Assembly (NCBI GenBank): GCA_049315325.1
Contig: JBMOKJ010000014.1
Span: 1-64,000 of the forward strand
Source: CAXXIC01 sp049315325
GTDB taxonomy: Bacteria; Bacteroidota; Bacteroidia; Bacteroidales; UBA7332
Direction: 5' to 3'
Length of the DNA stretch: 64,000 nucleotides
Shown: in pieces, positions 53,835 through 62,782 of the stretch
How the letters are laid out: each line of letters opens with the position of its first letter
Numbering within the stretch: position 1 is the stretch's first letter
The notes under the pieces: generated by a model
Told to the model about the DNA's origin: nothing
Databases searched by the model: none
Seen by the model: the letters and a program-made list of their open reading frames with translations, nothing else
Made by a program: the position numbers and the translations under genes

Positions 53835-54650
53835 ATGAAACGTACATTAATTATTGCAACCGCATTCAGTCTGATTTTTGTTTCGGCTGAGGCAAAGAAT
53901 AAAAAAGAAGTGGCTGTCGTTACACCACCTGCTGCACCAGTATTTGTGAATAGCGTTGACTCAATGAGTTATGCGTTGGGTGTAAATGTTGGAACAGATT
54001 TTGCAAAAAACATTAAAAAAATCCCAGGAGGGAAATCCAATATCGACCTATTGATTAAAGGATTTGCAACAGCGATGAAAGGCGATTCTGCTTTAATGTC
54101 TACAACATTAGCCAATGAGTATTTCAAAAATTACATGACTAAGGCTCAGGCAAAAGATACTGAACTGAAGAAAGCAGAAGGCGAAAAGTTCCTTACTGAA
54201 AATAAAACTAAGGCTGGTGTAATGACTACTGCAAGTGGCTTGCAATATCAAATCTTGAAAGATGCTCAAGGTCCAAAACCAAAAGCAACAGATTCTGTAA
54301 AAGTACACTACAAAGGTACATTGGTTGATGGAACTCAATTCGATAGCTCATACGATCGTGGAGAACCGATTACTTTCCCTTTGAATCAGGTGATTCCTGG
54401 TTGGACTGAAGGTGTTCAGTTGATGTCAGTTGGTTCTAAATACAAATTGTTTGTGCCATACAACCTTGGTTATGGCGAGCGAGGTGCAGGTGGTTCAATC
54501 CCAGGATTTGCTGCATTGATTTTCGAAGTTGAATTGTTGGCAATCAAACCGACAATTGAAAAACCTGCAGAAAAAGCAACAGTTGCTCCAAAAGTTGACA
54601 AAAAGAAAGTAGCAGCTAAGCCTGCCTCTGCAAAGAGCTCAAAAAAATAA
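53835..54650 (+). CDS. FKBP-type peptidyl-prolyl isomerase, periplasmic
   Basis: A 271-residue paralog with a cleavable signal peptide (MKRTLIIATAFSLIFVSAEA). The FKBP-N helical region (SYALGVNVGTDFAKNI) is followed by the FKBP domain (VKVHYKGTLVDGTQFDSSYDRGEPITF, PGWTEGVQLMSVGSKYKLFVPYNLGYGERGAGG). A Lys/Ala-rich tail (AEKATVAPKVDKKKVAAKPA) ends the chain. It likely folds periplasmic proteins and possibly outer-membrane clients. Confidence 0.93.
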   Translation: MKRTLIIATAFSLIFVSAEAKNKKEVAVVTPPAAPVFVNSVDSMSYALGVNVGTDFAKNIKKIPGGKSNIDLLIKGFATAMKGDSALMSTTLANEYFKNYMTKAQAKDTELKKAEGEKFLTENKTKAGVMTTASGLQYQILKDAQGPKPKATDSVKVHYKGTLVDGTQFDSSYDRGEPITFPLNQVIPGWTEGVQLMSVGSKYKLFVPYNLGYGERGAGGSIPGFAALIFEVELLAIKPTIEKPAEKATVAPKVDKKKVAAKPASAKSSKK

Positions 54651-54692
54651 AATTATATTCAAATCAAATAATTAAAACAAAAAAACAATAAA

Positions 54693-55517
54693 ATGAAAAA
54701 GTTAGCTTATTTATTAGTTATTGCATTAGTTGCTGGATTGACATTCAGCTCTTGCAACAAAAAAAGCGTTTCTATGACATCTGAAACAGATTCATTGAGC
54801 TACGCTTTAGGCGTTAATTTGGGAAATATGTTCAAAGCAAACGCAGCTCAAATTCCTGGTGGCAAAAACAAAATCGACTCTGTAATCAAAGGTTTCAAAG
54901 CAGGTCTTGGCGAATCACAACAATCGTATGTGTTAGGTTTGTCTTACGCTTCTAATCTCTCTTCTCAGTTCGACAAAATGACTGAAGGTGGAAAAGTGAA
55001 CAAGGAATTGGTGATGAAAGCTTTTGAACAAGCATTGAAAGGTGACTCAACTGTTGCAATGAAAGCTGAAGTTGCTGATATGTACTTGAGAAGCTACCAA
55101 CCAAAATCAAAAAAAGAGGCTGCTGGAAAAGCGAAAATTGCAAATGAGGCATTCCTTGCTGCAAATAAATCAAAAGAAGGCGTAGTTTCTACTGCAAGTG
55201 GTCTACAATACAAAGTGATTACTCAAGGTACAGGCGCTAAACCAGTTGCAACTGACAAAGTGAAAGTGAAATACCGTGGTACACTGATTGATGGTACTGA
55301 GTTCGACAAAAATGATGGTATCTCTTTCCCATTGAATGGAGTAATCAAAGGCTGGACAGAAGGTCTTCAATTGATGCCTGTAGGTTCAAAATATATGCTT
55401 TACGTTCCTTATTATTTAGGTTATGGTGAAGCAGGTAACCAAATGATTAAACCTTTCTCTACATTGGTTTTCGAAGTTGAGTTGCTAGCAATCGAAAAAG
55501 CAGAAGCAGCTAAATAA
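54693..55517 (+). CDS. FKBP-type peptidyl-prolyl isomerase, lipoprotein
   Basis: A 274-residue paralog with a lipoprotein signal (LVAGLTFSSCNKKS, Cys20). FKBP-N (SYALGVNLGNMFKANAAQIPGGKNKID) and FKBP domain (KVKYRGTLIDGTEFDKNDGISF, LPGWTEG-like IKGWTEGLQLMPVGSKYMLYVPYYLGYGEAG). It should be membrane-anchored. It follows the second paralog by 42 bases, and the cluster ends in a strong terminator. Confidence 0.93.
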   Translation: MKKLAYLLVIALVAGLTFSSCNKKSVSMTSETDSLSYALGVNLGNMFKANAAQIPGGKNKIDSVIKGFKAGLGESQQSYVLGLSYASNLSSQFDKMTEGGKVNKELVMKAFEQALKGDSTVAMKAEVADMYLRSYQPKSKKEAAGKAKIANEAFLAANKSKEGVVSTASGLQYKVITQGTGAKPVATDKVKVKYRGTLIDGTEFDKNDGISFPLNGVIKGWTEGLQLMPVGSKYMLYVPYYLGYGEAGNQMIKPFSTLVFEVELLAIEKAEAAK

Positions 55518-55542
55518 GAATATTCTCATTTAAACACAATAG

Positions 55543-55574
55543 AAAGCCCCGAAGTTTTGCTTTGGGGCTTTTTG
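55543..55574. terminator. Bidirectional terminator after the FKBP cluster
   Basis: AAAGCCCC (55543-55550) and GGGGCTTTTT (from 55564) with inner GAAG/CTTT pairing, and A and T runs on both flanks. It separates the FKBP genes (+) from the convergent CCA-adding-type gene (-). Confidence 0.8.
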
Positions 55575-55592
55575 TTTAGCAATTTTGAACTT

Positions 55593-57056
55593 CTATTTCT
55601 CAATAATCAGTTTTGGTGTTAATCCAAGTTGCGAAGCGGTCTCGTACATCAGATTTAATGCAGCCTGACGTTCGTTAGGTATCACTCCATCGAGAATGGC
55701 ATCTTTGACTGCCATCTTCAGCTTACCCACTTCGCGGCAAGGTGGCAAGGCGAATATTTCCATAATTTCTTCACCTGTGACTGGTGGATGCATATTACGT
55801 ATGCGGTCTTTCTCTTCAATCTCTTTCATCTTTTGACGAACAAGTTCGAAGTTTTTAAGATATCGGCGAACGCGACTTGGGTTTTTCGAAGTGATATCGG
55901 CTTCGCACAGTATCATCAGATCTTCTACATCGTCGCCTGCATCGAATATCAACCGGCGAACGGCAGAATCGGTCACTTCGTCTTCGCTGAGCACGATGGG
56001 GCGCATGTGTAGTTCTACTAATTTCTGAACGTACTTCATTTTTTCGTTCATCGGCAACTTCATGTTCCTGAAGAGTTTCGGAATCATTTTCTGACCTATG
56101 AAATTGTGGTTGTGGAACGTCCATCCCAGTTGATCGTCCCAACGTTTTGTTACGGGTTTAGCAATGTCGTGCAGCAAGGCAGCCCAACGGAGCCAAAGGT
56201 TGTCGGTCACTTCCGATATATTATCCAACACCTTGAGTGTGTGGTAGAAATTATCTTTATGACCTCGACCTTCCACAGTTTCTACTCCTTTCAAGGCAAT
56301 AAATTCAGGGAAAATGATCTCCAACAGCCCACATTTATCTAGAAGAAGAAATCCGATAGATGGCTTTTTCGAGAGCATAATTTTATTCAACTCGTCTGCA
56401 ATCCGTTCTTTCGAAATAATATTGATGCGTTCCTTGTTTTGGCTGATAGAGGCAAAAGTCTCCTCTTTGATGTGAAATTTCAGTTGCGCTGCAAAACGAA
56501 TGGCTCGCATCATGCGCAAAGGATCGTCGCTAAATGTAATGTCTGGGTCAAGTGGTGTGTGAATCGTTTTACTCTCCATATCGCTCATTCCTCCAAATGG
56601 ATCTACTAACTCACCAAATCGGTCTTTGTTGAGGCAAATGGCTAAGGCGTTGATTGTAAAATCGCGTCTATTTTGGTCGTCGCTCAATGTGCCGTCTTCG
56701 ACTATTGGTTTGCGCGAATCGTGAGTATATGACTCTTTGCGTGCACCCACAAATTCGAGCTCAATGTCACCGTATTTCACTTGCGCTGTTCCAAAATTCT
56801 TATAAACAGCAAGCGAACTCCCTTTGCCGAACTTCTTAGCAACCAGTTCTGCAAGCGCAATTCCACTGCCAACTGTCACAATGTCAATATCTTTTGAATG
56901 GCGGTTAAGGAAAATATCTCGCACATATCCACCAATGACGTAGCACTCAGTTTGAAGTTCGTCAGCCGCTTCCGATACGATTGAAAAAGCCTTCGATTGA
57001 ATATATTTTTGTAGTTCTTCGGTCGATTTGAGCATGTTCGAAATTTTATCGTGCAA
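55593..57056 (-). CDS. tRNA nucleotidyltransferase / poly(A) polymerase family with HD domain
   Basis: A 487-residue enzyme that adds or repairs the CCA end of tRNAs. Class II nucleotidyltransferase head: YVIGGYVRDIFLNRHSKDIDIV (GG-VRD and the DxD metal pair) near residues 40-60, RRDFTINALAI near 130, RMMRAIRFAAQL near 185. An HD phosphohydrolase domain follows (AALLHDIAKPVTKRW near 290, HNHNFIG). The start is 57056 or the ATG seven codons later. It fits the need for CCA addition, since tRNA-Lys here lacks an encoded CCA. Confidence 0.93.
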   Translation of the reverse strand: MHDKISNMLKSTEELQKYIQSKAFSIVSEAADELQTECYVIGGYVRDIFLNRHSKDIDIVTVGSGIALAELVAKKFGKGSSLAVYKNFGTAQVKYGDIELEFVGARKESYTHDSRKPIVEDGTLSDDQNRRDFTINALAICLNKDRFGELVDPFGGMSDMESKTIHTPLDPDITFSDDPLRMMRAIRFAAQLKFHIKEETFASISQNKERINIISKERIADELNKIMLSKKPSIGFLLLDKCGLLEIIFPEFIALKGVETVEGRGHKDNFYHTLKVLDNISEVTDNLWLRWAALLHDIAKPVTKRWDDQLGWTFHNHNFIGQKMIPKLFRNMKLPMNEKMKYVQKLVELHMRPIVLSEDEVTDSAVRRLIFDAGDDVEDLMILCEADITSKNPSRVRRYLKNFELVRQKMKEIEEKDRIRNMHPPVTGEEIMEIFALPPCREVGKLKMAVKDAILDGVIPNERQAALNLMYETASQLGLTPKLIIEK

Positions 57057-57105
57057 AAATACAACAAATCTCGGGTAGTCTACCTCGGTTATCCTGAAAT
57101 AGTTG

Positions 57106-57113
57106 TAAATTTG
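57106..57113 (+). promoter_or_regulatory. -7 box for the unknown lipoprotein gene
   Basis: TAAATTTG lies 21 bases before the ATG at 57134. The -33 region is weak. Confidence 0.4.
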
Positions 57114-57133
57114 CGCGCTAAATCATTAACCTA

Positions 57134-57985
57134 ATGAGTGACATCTCATTGAATAAAATCAAGAACCTCCTTTTTGCAACTGTCTTGATGTTATCTTTTT
57201 TCTCGTGTAAGAATGAGGATAAGGCTGCTGAAGAACGATTGAGTCAAGCGCAAAAACTGACCAATAGCGGATTGTACAGCGCAGCAAAACTGCAGATTGA
57301 CTCCATTCGTTCACTCTACCCTAATTCTTACAAGGTGGTGAAAAAGGCTGTTTTACTTTTTCGCGAAGTAGAGCGTTTGGAGCAGAGTCGCAACTCCATT
57401 TTTTGTGATAAAGCCATTGCTGAATTGACTGCGAAATCTAAAGAATTACAATCTGATTTTGTCTTTGAGAAAAATGCTGAATATCAGGAGATTGGTTATT
57501 GGGTATTACCAAATCAGCGTGTCGAACGTAACTTGCGCCGTAGTTATCTGCGTTGTTGTGTTTCGGAGCGAGGAGAGATGATGCTGACTTCTGTATATTG
57601 TGGCTCAAGACGCATCGATTTTAATGCAATAAGAGTGATCACTACCGACGGTATTTTTGCCGAAACGCTGGAGGTACCATACGATGGTGGTACGAACTTT
57701 CAATTTGTTGATGAAGGGATGACAAGTCAGATTGTCACTTATGCTCGAAAAAAAGAGAATGGAGTTTCTGGATTTATAAGACTTTATGCACATCAAAATA
57801 TCAAGGTTGAATATCTGGGAGGAAAGCCGTTTAGCTACACGTTAGACGAAGAGACCAAGAAGGCCGTTCTAAAAACCTATGCACTATCGCAAGTAATGTC
57901 TGATTTGCACCGCTACCAACAAGAGAAGAAGGTGGCCGATGCCAAACTGATTTACCTTGCGAAGAAAAATGCCAAAACGAATTGA
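57134..57985 (+). CDS. Unknown lipoprotein
   Basis: A 283-residue protein with a lipoprotein signal (LLFATVLMLSFFSC, Cys about 25). A TPR-like helical start (LSQAQKLTNSGLYSAAKLQIDSIRSLYPNSYKVVKKA) precedes a beta-rich middle (YWVLPNQRVERNLRRSYLRCCVSERGEMMLTSVYCGSRRIDFNAI, FAETLEVPYDGGTNFQF) and a helical end. I cannot name a family or function. It ends six bases from the convergent DedA-family gene. Confidence 0.78.
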   Translation: MSDISLNKIKNLLFATVLMLSFFSCKNEDKAAEERLSQAQKLTNSGLYSAAKLQIDSIRSLYPNSYKVVKKAVLLFREVERLEQSRNSIFCDKAIAELTAKSKELQSDFVFEKNAEYQEIGYWVLPNQRVERNLRRSYLRCCVSERGEMMLTSVYCGSRRIDFNAIRVITTDGIFAETLEVPYDGGTNFQFVDEGMTSQIVTYARKKENGVSGFIRLYAHQNIKVEYLGGKPFSYTLDEETKKAVLKTYALSQVMSDLHRYQQEKKVADAKLIYLAKKNAKTN

Positions 57986-57991
57986 TTGCTC

Positions 57992-58609
57992 TTATTTTGT
58001 TTTCTTCAGAGCATTCATGACCAAATACCCCGCAAACAAAACTCCCAAAACAAGTAGTCCGATTGAGAATTCGTGTGCGTATTTGTCAATTGCACCTTTT
58101 TGGGTAAATGCTAAATATCCCATTACCGCAAGGCAGATATTCCAAATTCCAGCTCCTAAAGTGGTGAAAAATACGAATTTGCCCAAATTCATATTGGCCA
58201 ATCCCGCAGGAATAGAGATTAGGTGACGAATGCCTGGTACTAATCTCCCGATAAATGTAGAGCTGTTGCCATTTTTAATAAAGTAAGCTTCCGCTTTTTC
58301 TACTTTCTCTTTGTTTACAAGAAACAAATGCCCCAAACGCGAATCAGCAAATTTGTAAACAATCATTCTGCCTACATACTTTGCCACAAAATAGTTGATA
58401 GACGCGCCAATCAGTGCTCCTAAAGTTCCGAAAAATATAATCAATGGAACATTCATTTCTCCGCCGCTCAACGCTTTGTAAATTGCCGGAGGAATGATGA
58501 CTTCCGATGGAAGGGGAACTATTGTGCTTTCAATCATCATCAGAATTGTAATTGAGAAGTAGTTCATATTGTCCATATACCATTGGACGATTGCGTCGTA
58601 GAAGTGCAT
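57992..58609 (-). CDS. DedA-family membrane protein
   Basis: A 205-residue SNARE-associated/DedA protein of the inner membrane, probably a lipid scramblase or flippase relative. Diagnostic blocks are ESTIVPLPSEVIIPPAI near residue 27, GALIGASINYFVAKYVGR near 62, and NGNSSTFIGRLVPGIRHLISIPAGLANM near 110. About five helices. It is third in the glnS-TPR-dedA operon, four bases after the TPR gene. Confidence 0.92.
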   Translation of the reverse strand: MHFYDAIVQWYMDNMNYFSITILMMIESTIVPLPSEVIIPPAIYKALSGGEMNVPLIIFFGTLGALIGASINYFVAKYVGRMIVYKFADSRLGHLFLVNKEKVEKAEAYFIKNGNSSTFIGRLVPGIRHLISIPAGLANMNLGKFVFFTTLGAGIWNICLAVMGYLAFTQKGAIDKYAHEFSIGLLVLGVLFAGYLVMNALKKTK

Positions 58610-58613
58610 AATC

Positions 58614-60002
58614 TTAATTGTTTAGTCCTTTGTTTATACTGCTAATGTATTGATCTGTAAGTAGATATTCGCTGTTTAGGTATTCATTGGTCAGAATTTC
58701 TGAATTGCTGTTTTCGAGGATGGTTTTGTCGAGCAGCAGTTTGTAATAAACGGTCGATTGAAAGTCGCCAGTGAGGTAAAACATTTTTACCATTTTGAGC
58801 AACGAAACTATATCAAGCGGATTTGAATCGAAACTCTTTCTGAAATAGACAAGGGCATATTCGTATTCTCCCTCTTGTTCGTAGATGAATGCCAACGGAA
58901 AGTAGACCTTGTAAAAGTCTGGTTCAGTGGCAAGTATTCTCATTAAAATCTCTTTTCCTTCCTGGTACTCATTTTTCTCAGTCAACAGATTGGCCTTGAC
59001 GACAAGAAAGTCAGGATTTGTAGGATCCATATCGATAGCGGTGCATATAGCTTCGTACGATGGCTCCAATTCCTTCATTCCGATGTAGCAAATTGCTTTT
59101 TGATAGAATCCATCGGCATTGGTTGGGTCAAGTTCTACGATACGTTCTGCTACTTTCAATCCTTTGTCGAAACGCTTGAGTTCAATAAAACATTGAATAA
59201 CAACCAAGAGAAAAGCCGTGTTGGTGTTGGAGAATGAGACACACTCTTCGAATGCAATAGAAGCCGCCTCTATATTCCCGTTTTCGTAGAGGCAAACAGC
59301 TCGCATCATTTTCACCTCTTCATTTTTATCCTCTATTGCCAGAGCAAAGTCGCACGCTTCGATGGCTTTGTCGAGCTGACTCATCGAGCCATACGCACGA
59401 ATCAGGCTTATCCAATCGGCTATTTCGTAAGGATTGATGTCAAGCAATCGGTTGAGCGTTGCCACCATTTCGTCAAACTGCTCACTATCGCCATACGTGA
59501 AGGCTAGTTCACGCATCAGATCGGGTTGATTGGGGAATATATCGAGCCCTTGCTTAATGTAGGAAATGGCCTCTTCAAATGAATCGTTATTGGCAAAAAC
59601 GTCAGCGATATCGAGGTATAGCGTGAAATCTGGTTTGGAAGACTCGATGATACCGTTAATAATGGTTATAGCGTCAGCTTCCTTTTCATTAGCTATGAAT
59701 ATGTCTGCTTTGATGAGTAAGTCTTGAATGCTGTTGACCGGAAGCGTTTCAATCAGTTCAAGCGCATCAGTTTTGTTTTCAATGCAAAGCAAATAGAGTG
59801 CTTTTTTTATTTGCAACTCTACATTACCGGGATGAATTTGCAATCCGATGCAAACGGTTTCGTAGGCTAAATGGTAGTTTTCGTCCATCTCGTAGTGAAA
59901 CGCAATCTCTTCGAATTCGTCTGCATCAAAATAGATGCTGGCGTTTTGTGCCAGCATCTCTTCAAATCGTTTCACTAATTCAGGAATGTTGTGATTTGCC
60001 AT
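58614..60002 (-). CDS. Tetratricopeptide-repeat protein
   Basis: A 462-residue soluble protein with about ten TPR units, for example YHLAYETVCIGLQIHPGNVE, FEEAISYIKQGLDIFPNQPDL, LDKAIEACDFALAIEDKNEEV and YEYALVYFRKSFDSNPLDIV. There is no signal peptide or enzyme domain. It is likely a scaffold. It lies between glnS and the dedA gene with gaps of 9 and 4 bases, an arrangement I have no functional explanation for. Confidence 0.88.
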   Translation of the reverse strand: MANHNIPELVKRFEEMLAQNASIYFDADEFEEIAFHYEMDENYHLAYETVCIGLQIHPGNVELQIKKALYLLCIENKTDALELIETLPVNSIQDLLIKADIFIANEKEADAITIINGIIESSKPDFTLYLDIADVFANNDSFEEAISYIKQGLDIFPNQPDLMRELAFTYGDSEQFDEMVATLNRLLDINPYEIADWISLIRAYGSMSQLDKAIEACDFALAIEDKNEEVKMMRAVCLYENGNIEAASIAFEECVSFSNTNTAFLLVVIQCFIELKRFDKGLKVAERIVELDPTNADGFYQKAICYIGMKELEPSYEAICTAIDMDPTNPDFLVVKANLLTEKNEYQEGKEILMRILATEPDFYKVYFPLAFIYEQEGEYEYALVYFRKSFDSNPLDIVSLLKMVKMFYLTGDFQSTVYYKLLLDKTILENSNSEILTNEYLNSEYLLTDQYISSINKGLNN

Positions 60003-60011
60003 TTCTAGGTT

Positions 60012-61718
60012 TTATACTTTGTCTTTCATTTTGCCCCACGCATCTTTAAGCGGTACGGTGCGGTTGAAGATAAGTTTTTCGGCAGTCGAGTCTTTGTCTA
60101 CGTTGAAATAGCCGATGCGTTGAAATTGAAATCTGTCCAGCGGTTTGGCTGATGCTGCAAATGGCTCAATCCTACAATTTGAGAGAATGCGCAACGAATC
60201 AGGGTTGAGCGTATCCCGGAAATCGGCAATGCTTTCGTCCAATGGGTTTTCTGCCATAAACAGACGGTCGTAGAGTCTTACTTCAGCAGATACGCTGTGT
60301 TCTACCGAAACCCAGTGCAATGTTCCTTTTACCTTACGTTCGCTTCCTGCCATACCACTTTTGGTTTCTGGATCGTATTCGCAGTAAATCTCTTCTATTT
60401 CACCTGTTTGGTCGTTTTTCTTCACTCCTGTGCATTTCACGATGTATGCGTTTTTGAGGCGCACTTCGTTGTCGGGCGAAAGACGGAAATATTTCTTTGG
60501 TGGATTCTCCATAAAGTCGTCGCGCTCAATATAGAGCTCGCGGCTGAAAGGAATCTCGTGGATTGGGCTGTTTTCCAATTCTGGATTATCGAGCGCTTCC
60601 ATCATCTCCACTTTAGTTTCAGGATAATTGGTGATTATCAGTTTCACCGGGTCTATAACTGCCGAAACACGAGTAGCCGTTTGATTGAGGTGTTCACGCA
60701 CCGAGTGTTCGAGCAACGAAACATCGATAATGCCGTCGTATTTGGTATAGCCAATTCGGTTGACAAAGTTCTTAATTGATTCAGAGGTGTATCCGCGACG
60801 ACGCAACCCACAGATGGTTGGCATACGTGGATCGTCCCAACCGTTCACGAGGTTCTCTTGCACCAACTGAAGCAGTTTACGCTTGCTCATCATCGTGTAG
60901 GTCATATTCAGTCGGTTAAACTCAATCTGACGTGGGCGATAAGCATTATTTGGGTCTTTCAACTGATCTACAAACCAGTCGTAGAGCGGACGGTGTACCT
61001 CAAACTCGAGTGTGCACAGCGAGTGCGTGATGCCTTCGAAAAAGTCGCACTGACCATGAGCAAAGTCATACATTGGATAGACTTTCCACGTCGAACCAGT
61101 TCGGTGGTGTGGGAAGTTGATGATACGGTAGATAATAGGATCGCGAAAGTGCATATTCGACGATGCCATATCTATTTTGGCACGCAGCACACGACTACCT
61201 TCTTCAAACTCACCCTTGTTCATGCGTTCAAAGAAATCGAGGTTTTCTGCTACACTTCTGCTTCTGAATGGACTTTCTGTGCCTGCAACTGTAGGTGTTC
61301 CTTTCTGTTTGCTAATCTCTTCAGCCGATTGATCGTCGATGTAGGCTTTTCCTTCTTTGATTAAAAGAATGGCAAAGTCATATAATTTTTGGAAATAATC
61401 TGAAGCATAGAACAGGCGGTCTTCCCAATCAAAGCCCAACCAATTGATATCTTCTTTGATTGAATCGACGTATTCCACATCCTCTTTTGTTGGGTTTGTG
61501 TCGTCGAATCGCAAGTTGCATTTGCCATTGTATTGCTGTGCCAATCCAAAGTCGAGGCAAATCGCTTTGGCGTGACCGATATGTAGGTATCCGTTTGGTT
61601 CTGGTGGAAATCGGGTGTGAATACGATTGTCATTTTTTCCCTCTTTGAGGTCACTTTCGACAATGGTTTCAATAAAATTTAGGCTCTTCTTTTCAGTTGA
61701 ATCATCAATGAGTAACAT
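60012..61718 (-). CDS. glnS: Glutaminyl-tRNA synthetase
   Basis: Class I synthetase of 568 residues charging tRNA-Gln. The HIGH motif is PPEPNGYLHIGHAKA near residue 40, the acceptor-binding part contains FDDTNPTKEDVEYV, and the KMSKS motif reads TMMSKRKLLQLV near 275. The C-terminal beta barrels (anticodon binding) end near FQRIGYFNVDKDSTAEKLIFNRTVPLKDAWGK. Its presence implies direct Gln charging rather than the amidotransferase route. A TATTTTTG box (61750-61757, minus) precedes it. Confidence 0.96.
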   Translation of the reverse strand: MLLIDDSTEKKSLNFIETIVESDLKEGKNDNRIHTRFPPEPNGYLHIGHAKAICLDFGLAQQYNGKCNLRFDDTNPTKEDVEYVDSIKEDINWLGFDWEDRLFYASDYFQKLYDFAILLIKEGKAYIDDQSAEEISKQKGTPTVAGTESPFRSRSVAENLDFFERMNKGEFEEGSRVLRAKIDMASSNMHFRDPIIYRIINFPHHRTGSTWKVYPMYDFAHGQCDFFEGITHSLCTLEFEVHRPLYDWFVDQLKDPNNAYRPRQIEFNRLNMTYTMMSKRKLLQLVQENLVNGWDDPRMPTICGLRRRGYTSESIKNFVNRIGYTKYDGIIDVSLLEHSVREHLNQTATRVSAVIDPVKLIITNYPETKVEMMEALDNPELENSPIHEIPFSRELYIERDDFMENPPKKYFRLSPDNEVRLKNAYIVKCTGVKKNDQTGEIEEIYCEYDPETKSGMAGSERKVKGTLHWVSVEHSVSAEVRLYDRLFMAENPLDESIADFRDTLNPDSLRILSNCRIEPFAASAKPLDRFQFQRIGYFNVDKDSTAEKLIFNRTVPLKDAWGKMKDKV

Positions 61719-62069
61719 AGGCTGTTTTCCGGTTTATTTTTGTTGTATGCAAAAATAGTGAATTTATGCGCAGAAAAAAACCTCAATTTGCATTTATTTA
61801 CGCTTTATCTGCTTTCTGAAATTATCAACGCCTAATATAACCTAATTCAGACTATCTTTTTGATAGGTTTTGATTATGATCGTGTGTTAAATGTAAATTA
61901 TATCTTATATAAATCCGTTGATTTGTAAATATTCAATTCAAATTCTGAATAAAATAGTAGTTCATCCAGAATTTAGTGTTATATTTGTACTTATTCGCGT
62001 TTAGTATATCTTAATGTGACAAAAAAGTTACATTTCAAGTAAAAACATATTTTACAACATATTTTTTTA
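61719..62069. other. AT-rich gap between glnS and the candidate small RNA
   Basis: No credible reading frame. It contains the glnS promoter, a TATATTTG box on the plus strand (61980-61987), and a hairpin AATGTGAC/GTTACATT (62012-62033) with an A-rich loop. These could belong to a second start for the small RNA downstream. Otherwise nothing is seen. Confidence 0.4.
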
Positions 62070-62101
62070 TTTGGAATAAAGGAATAAAAGGTAGATCTTT
62101 G
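62070..62101 (+). promoter_or_regulatory. Promoter of the candidate small RNA
   Basis: TTTG (62070-62073), 20 bases, GATCTTTG (62094-62101), close to consensus with no open frame behind it. Confidence 0.5.
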
Positions 62102-62106
62102 CATCG

Positions 62107-62197
62107 AATAACCTAAACAATCTTTTTTTACCTTAAAGAACTAATACCTATTGAAACTTATAAAAAGGGACTTTGTGAAAAGTCCCTTTTTATTTTT
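62107..62197 (+). ncRNA. Candidate small non-coding RNA
   Basis: A promoter at 62070-62101 and a strong terminator at 62162-62197 frame about 90 bases with no reading frame, rich in C/T/A single-stranded sequence (ACCTTAAAG, CTAATACCTATTG). Genes on both sides have other promoters. This promoter-to-terminator unit is what an intergenic small RNA looks like. The family is not recognised, and transcription is not proven. Confidence 0.45.
62162..62197 (+). terminator. Terminator ending the candidate small RNA
   Basis: AAAAAGGGACTT (62162-62173) and AAGTCCCTTTTT (62180-62191) form a 12-base stem followed by ATTTTT. Confidence 0.8.
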
Positions 62198-62295
62198 CAT
62201 AGAATTTGCTTCCCTTTTGTCAATCTTCACTCAATATTCCTTAATTTCGCTCCCGATTTGGATTTTCTTCAAAATCCGCTATTTTTAGTAAGAAT

Positions 62296-62757
62296 ATGAC
62301 CAACAACGATATTTTACGCCGCATTCGATATGCTTTTGAGTTAAGTGATAGCGCGATGATAGAACTTTTTGCTGAAGCTGATTGCAAAGTTAGTCGTTCG
62401 GAGGTGAGCGATTGGTTGAAAAAAGAGGACGATCCAGCTTATCGTGAGTTAACTGATTTGCAATTGGCTACTTTTTTGAATGGCTTTATCAATCAGCGCC
62501 GTGGTAGGAGAGAAGGCGAACAGCCCATCCTCGAGAGCAAACTGAATAACAACATCATCCTTCGCAAACTGAAAATCGCACTTAATCTGAAGGATGAAGA
62601 TATTATTCTGCTGCTTGGTATGATTGGGTTTCGCTTGAGCAAGCCCGAACTGAGCGCATTTTTCCGCAATCCGAATCAAAGCCAGTACCGTGTGTGCAAC
62701 GATCAAATTTTACGAAACTTTCTTCAAGGACTTCAAGCAAAATATAGAGTGCAATAG
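62296..62757 (+). CDS. DUF1456 family protein (YehS-like)
   Basis: A 153-residue protein of two similar halves: NNDILRRIRYAFELSDSAMIELF...VSRSEVSDWLKKEDDP and NNIILRKLKIALNLKDEDIILLLG...LSKPELSAFFRNPNQ. This duplicated helical layout with D/N-x-I-L-R at each start defines DUF1456. The function is unknown, and nucleic-acid binding has been suggested for the fold only. It may form an operon with the DUF421 gene 25 bases downstream. Confidence 0.9.
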   Translation: MTNNDILRRIRYAFELSDSAMIELFAEADCKVSRSEVSDWLKKEDDPAYRELTDLQLATFLNGFINQRRGRREGEQPILESKLNNNIILRKLKIALNLKDEDIILLLGMIGFRLSKPELSAFFRNPNQSQYRVCNDQILRNFLQGLQAKYRVQ

Positions 62758-62782
62758 TTGTTTAATCTTTAAATGATAGGTT

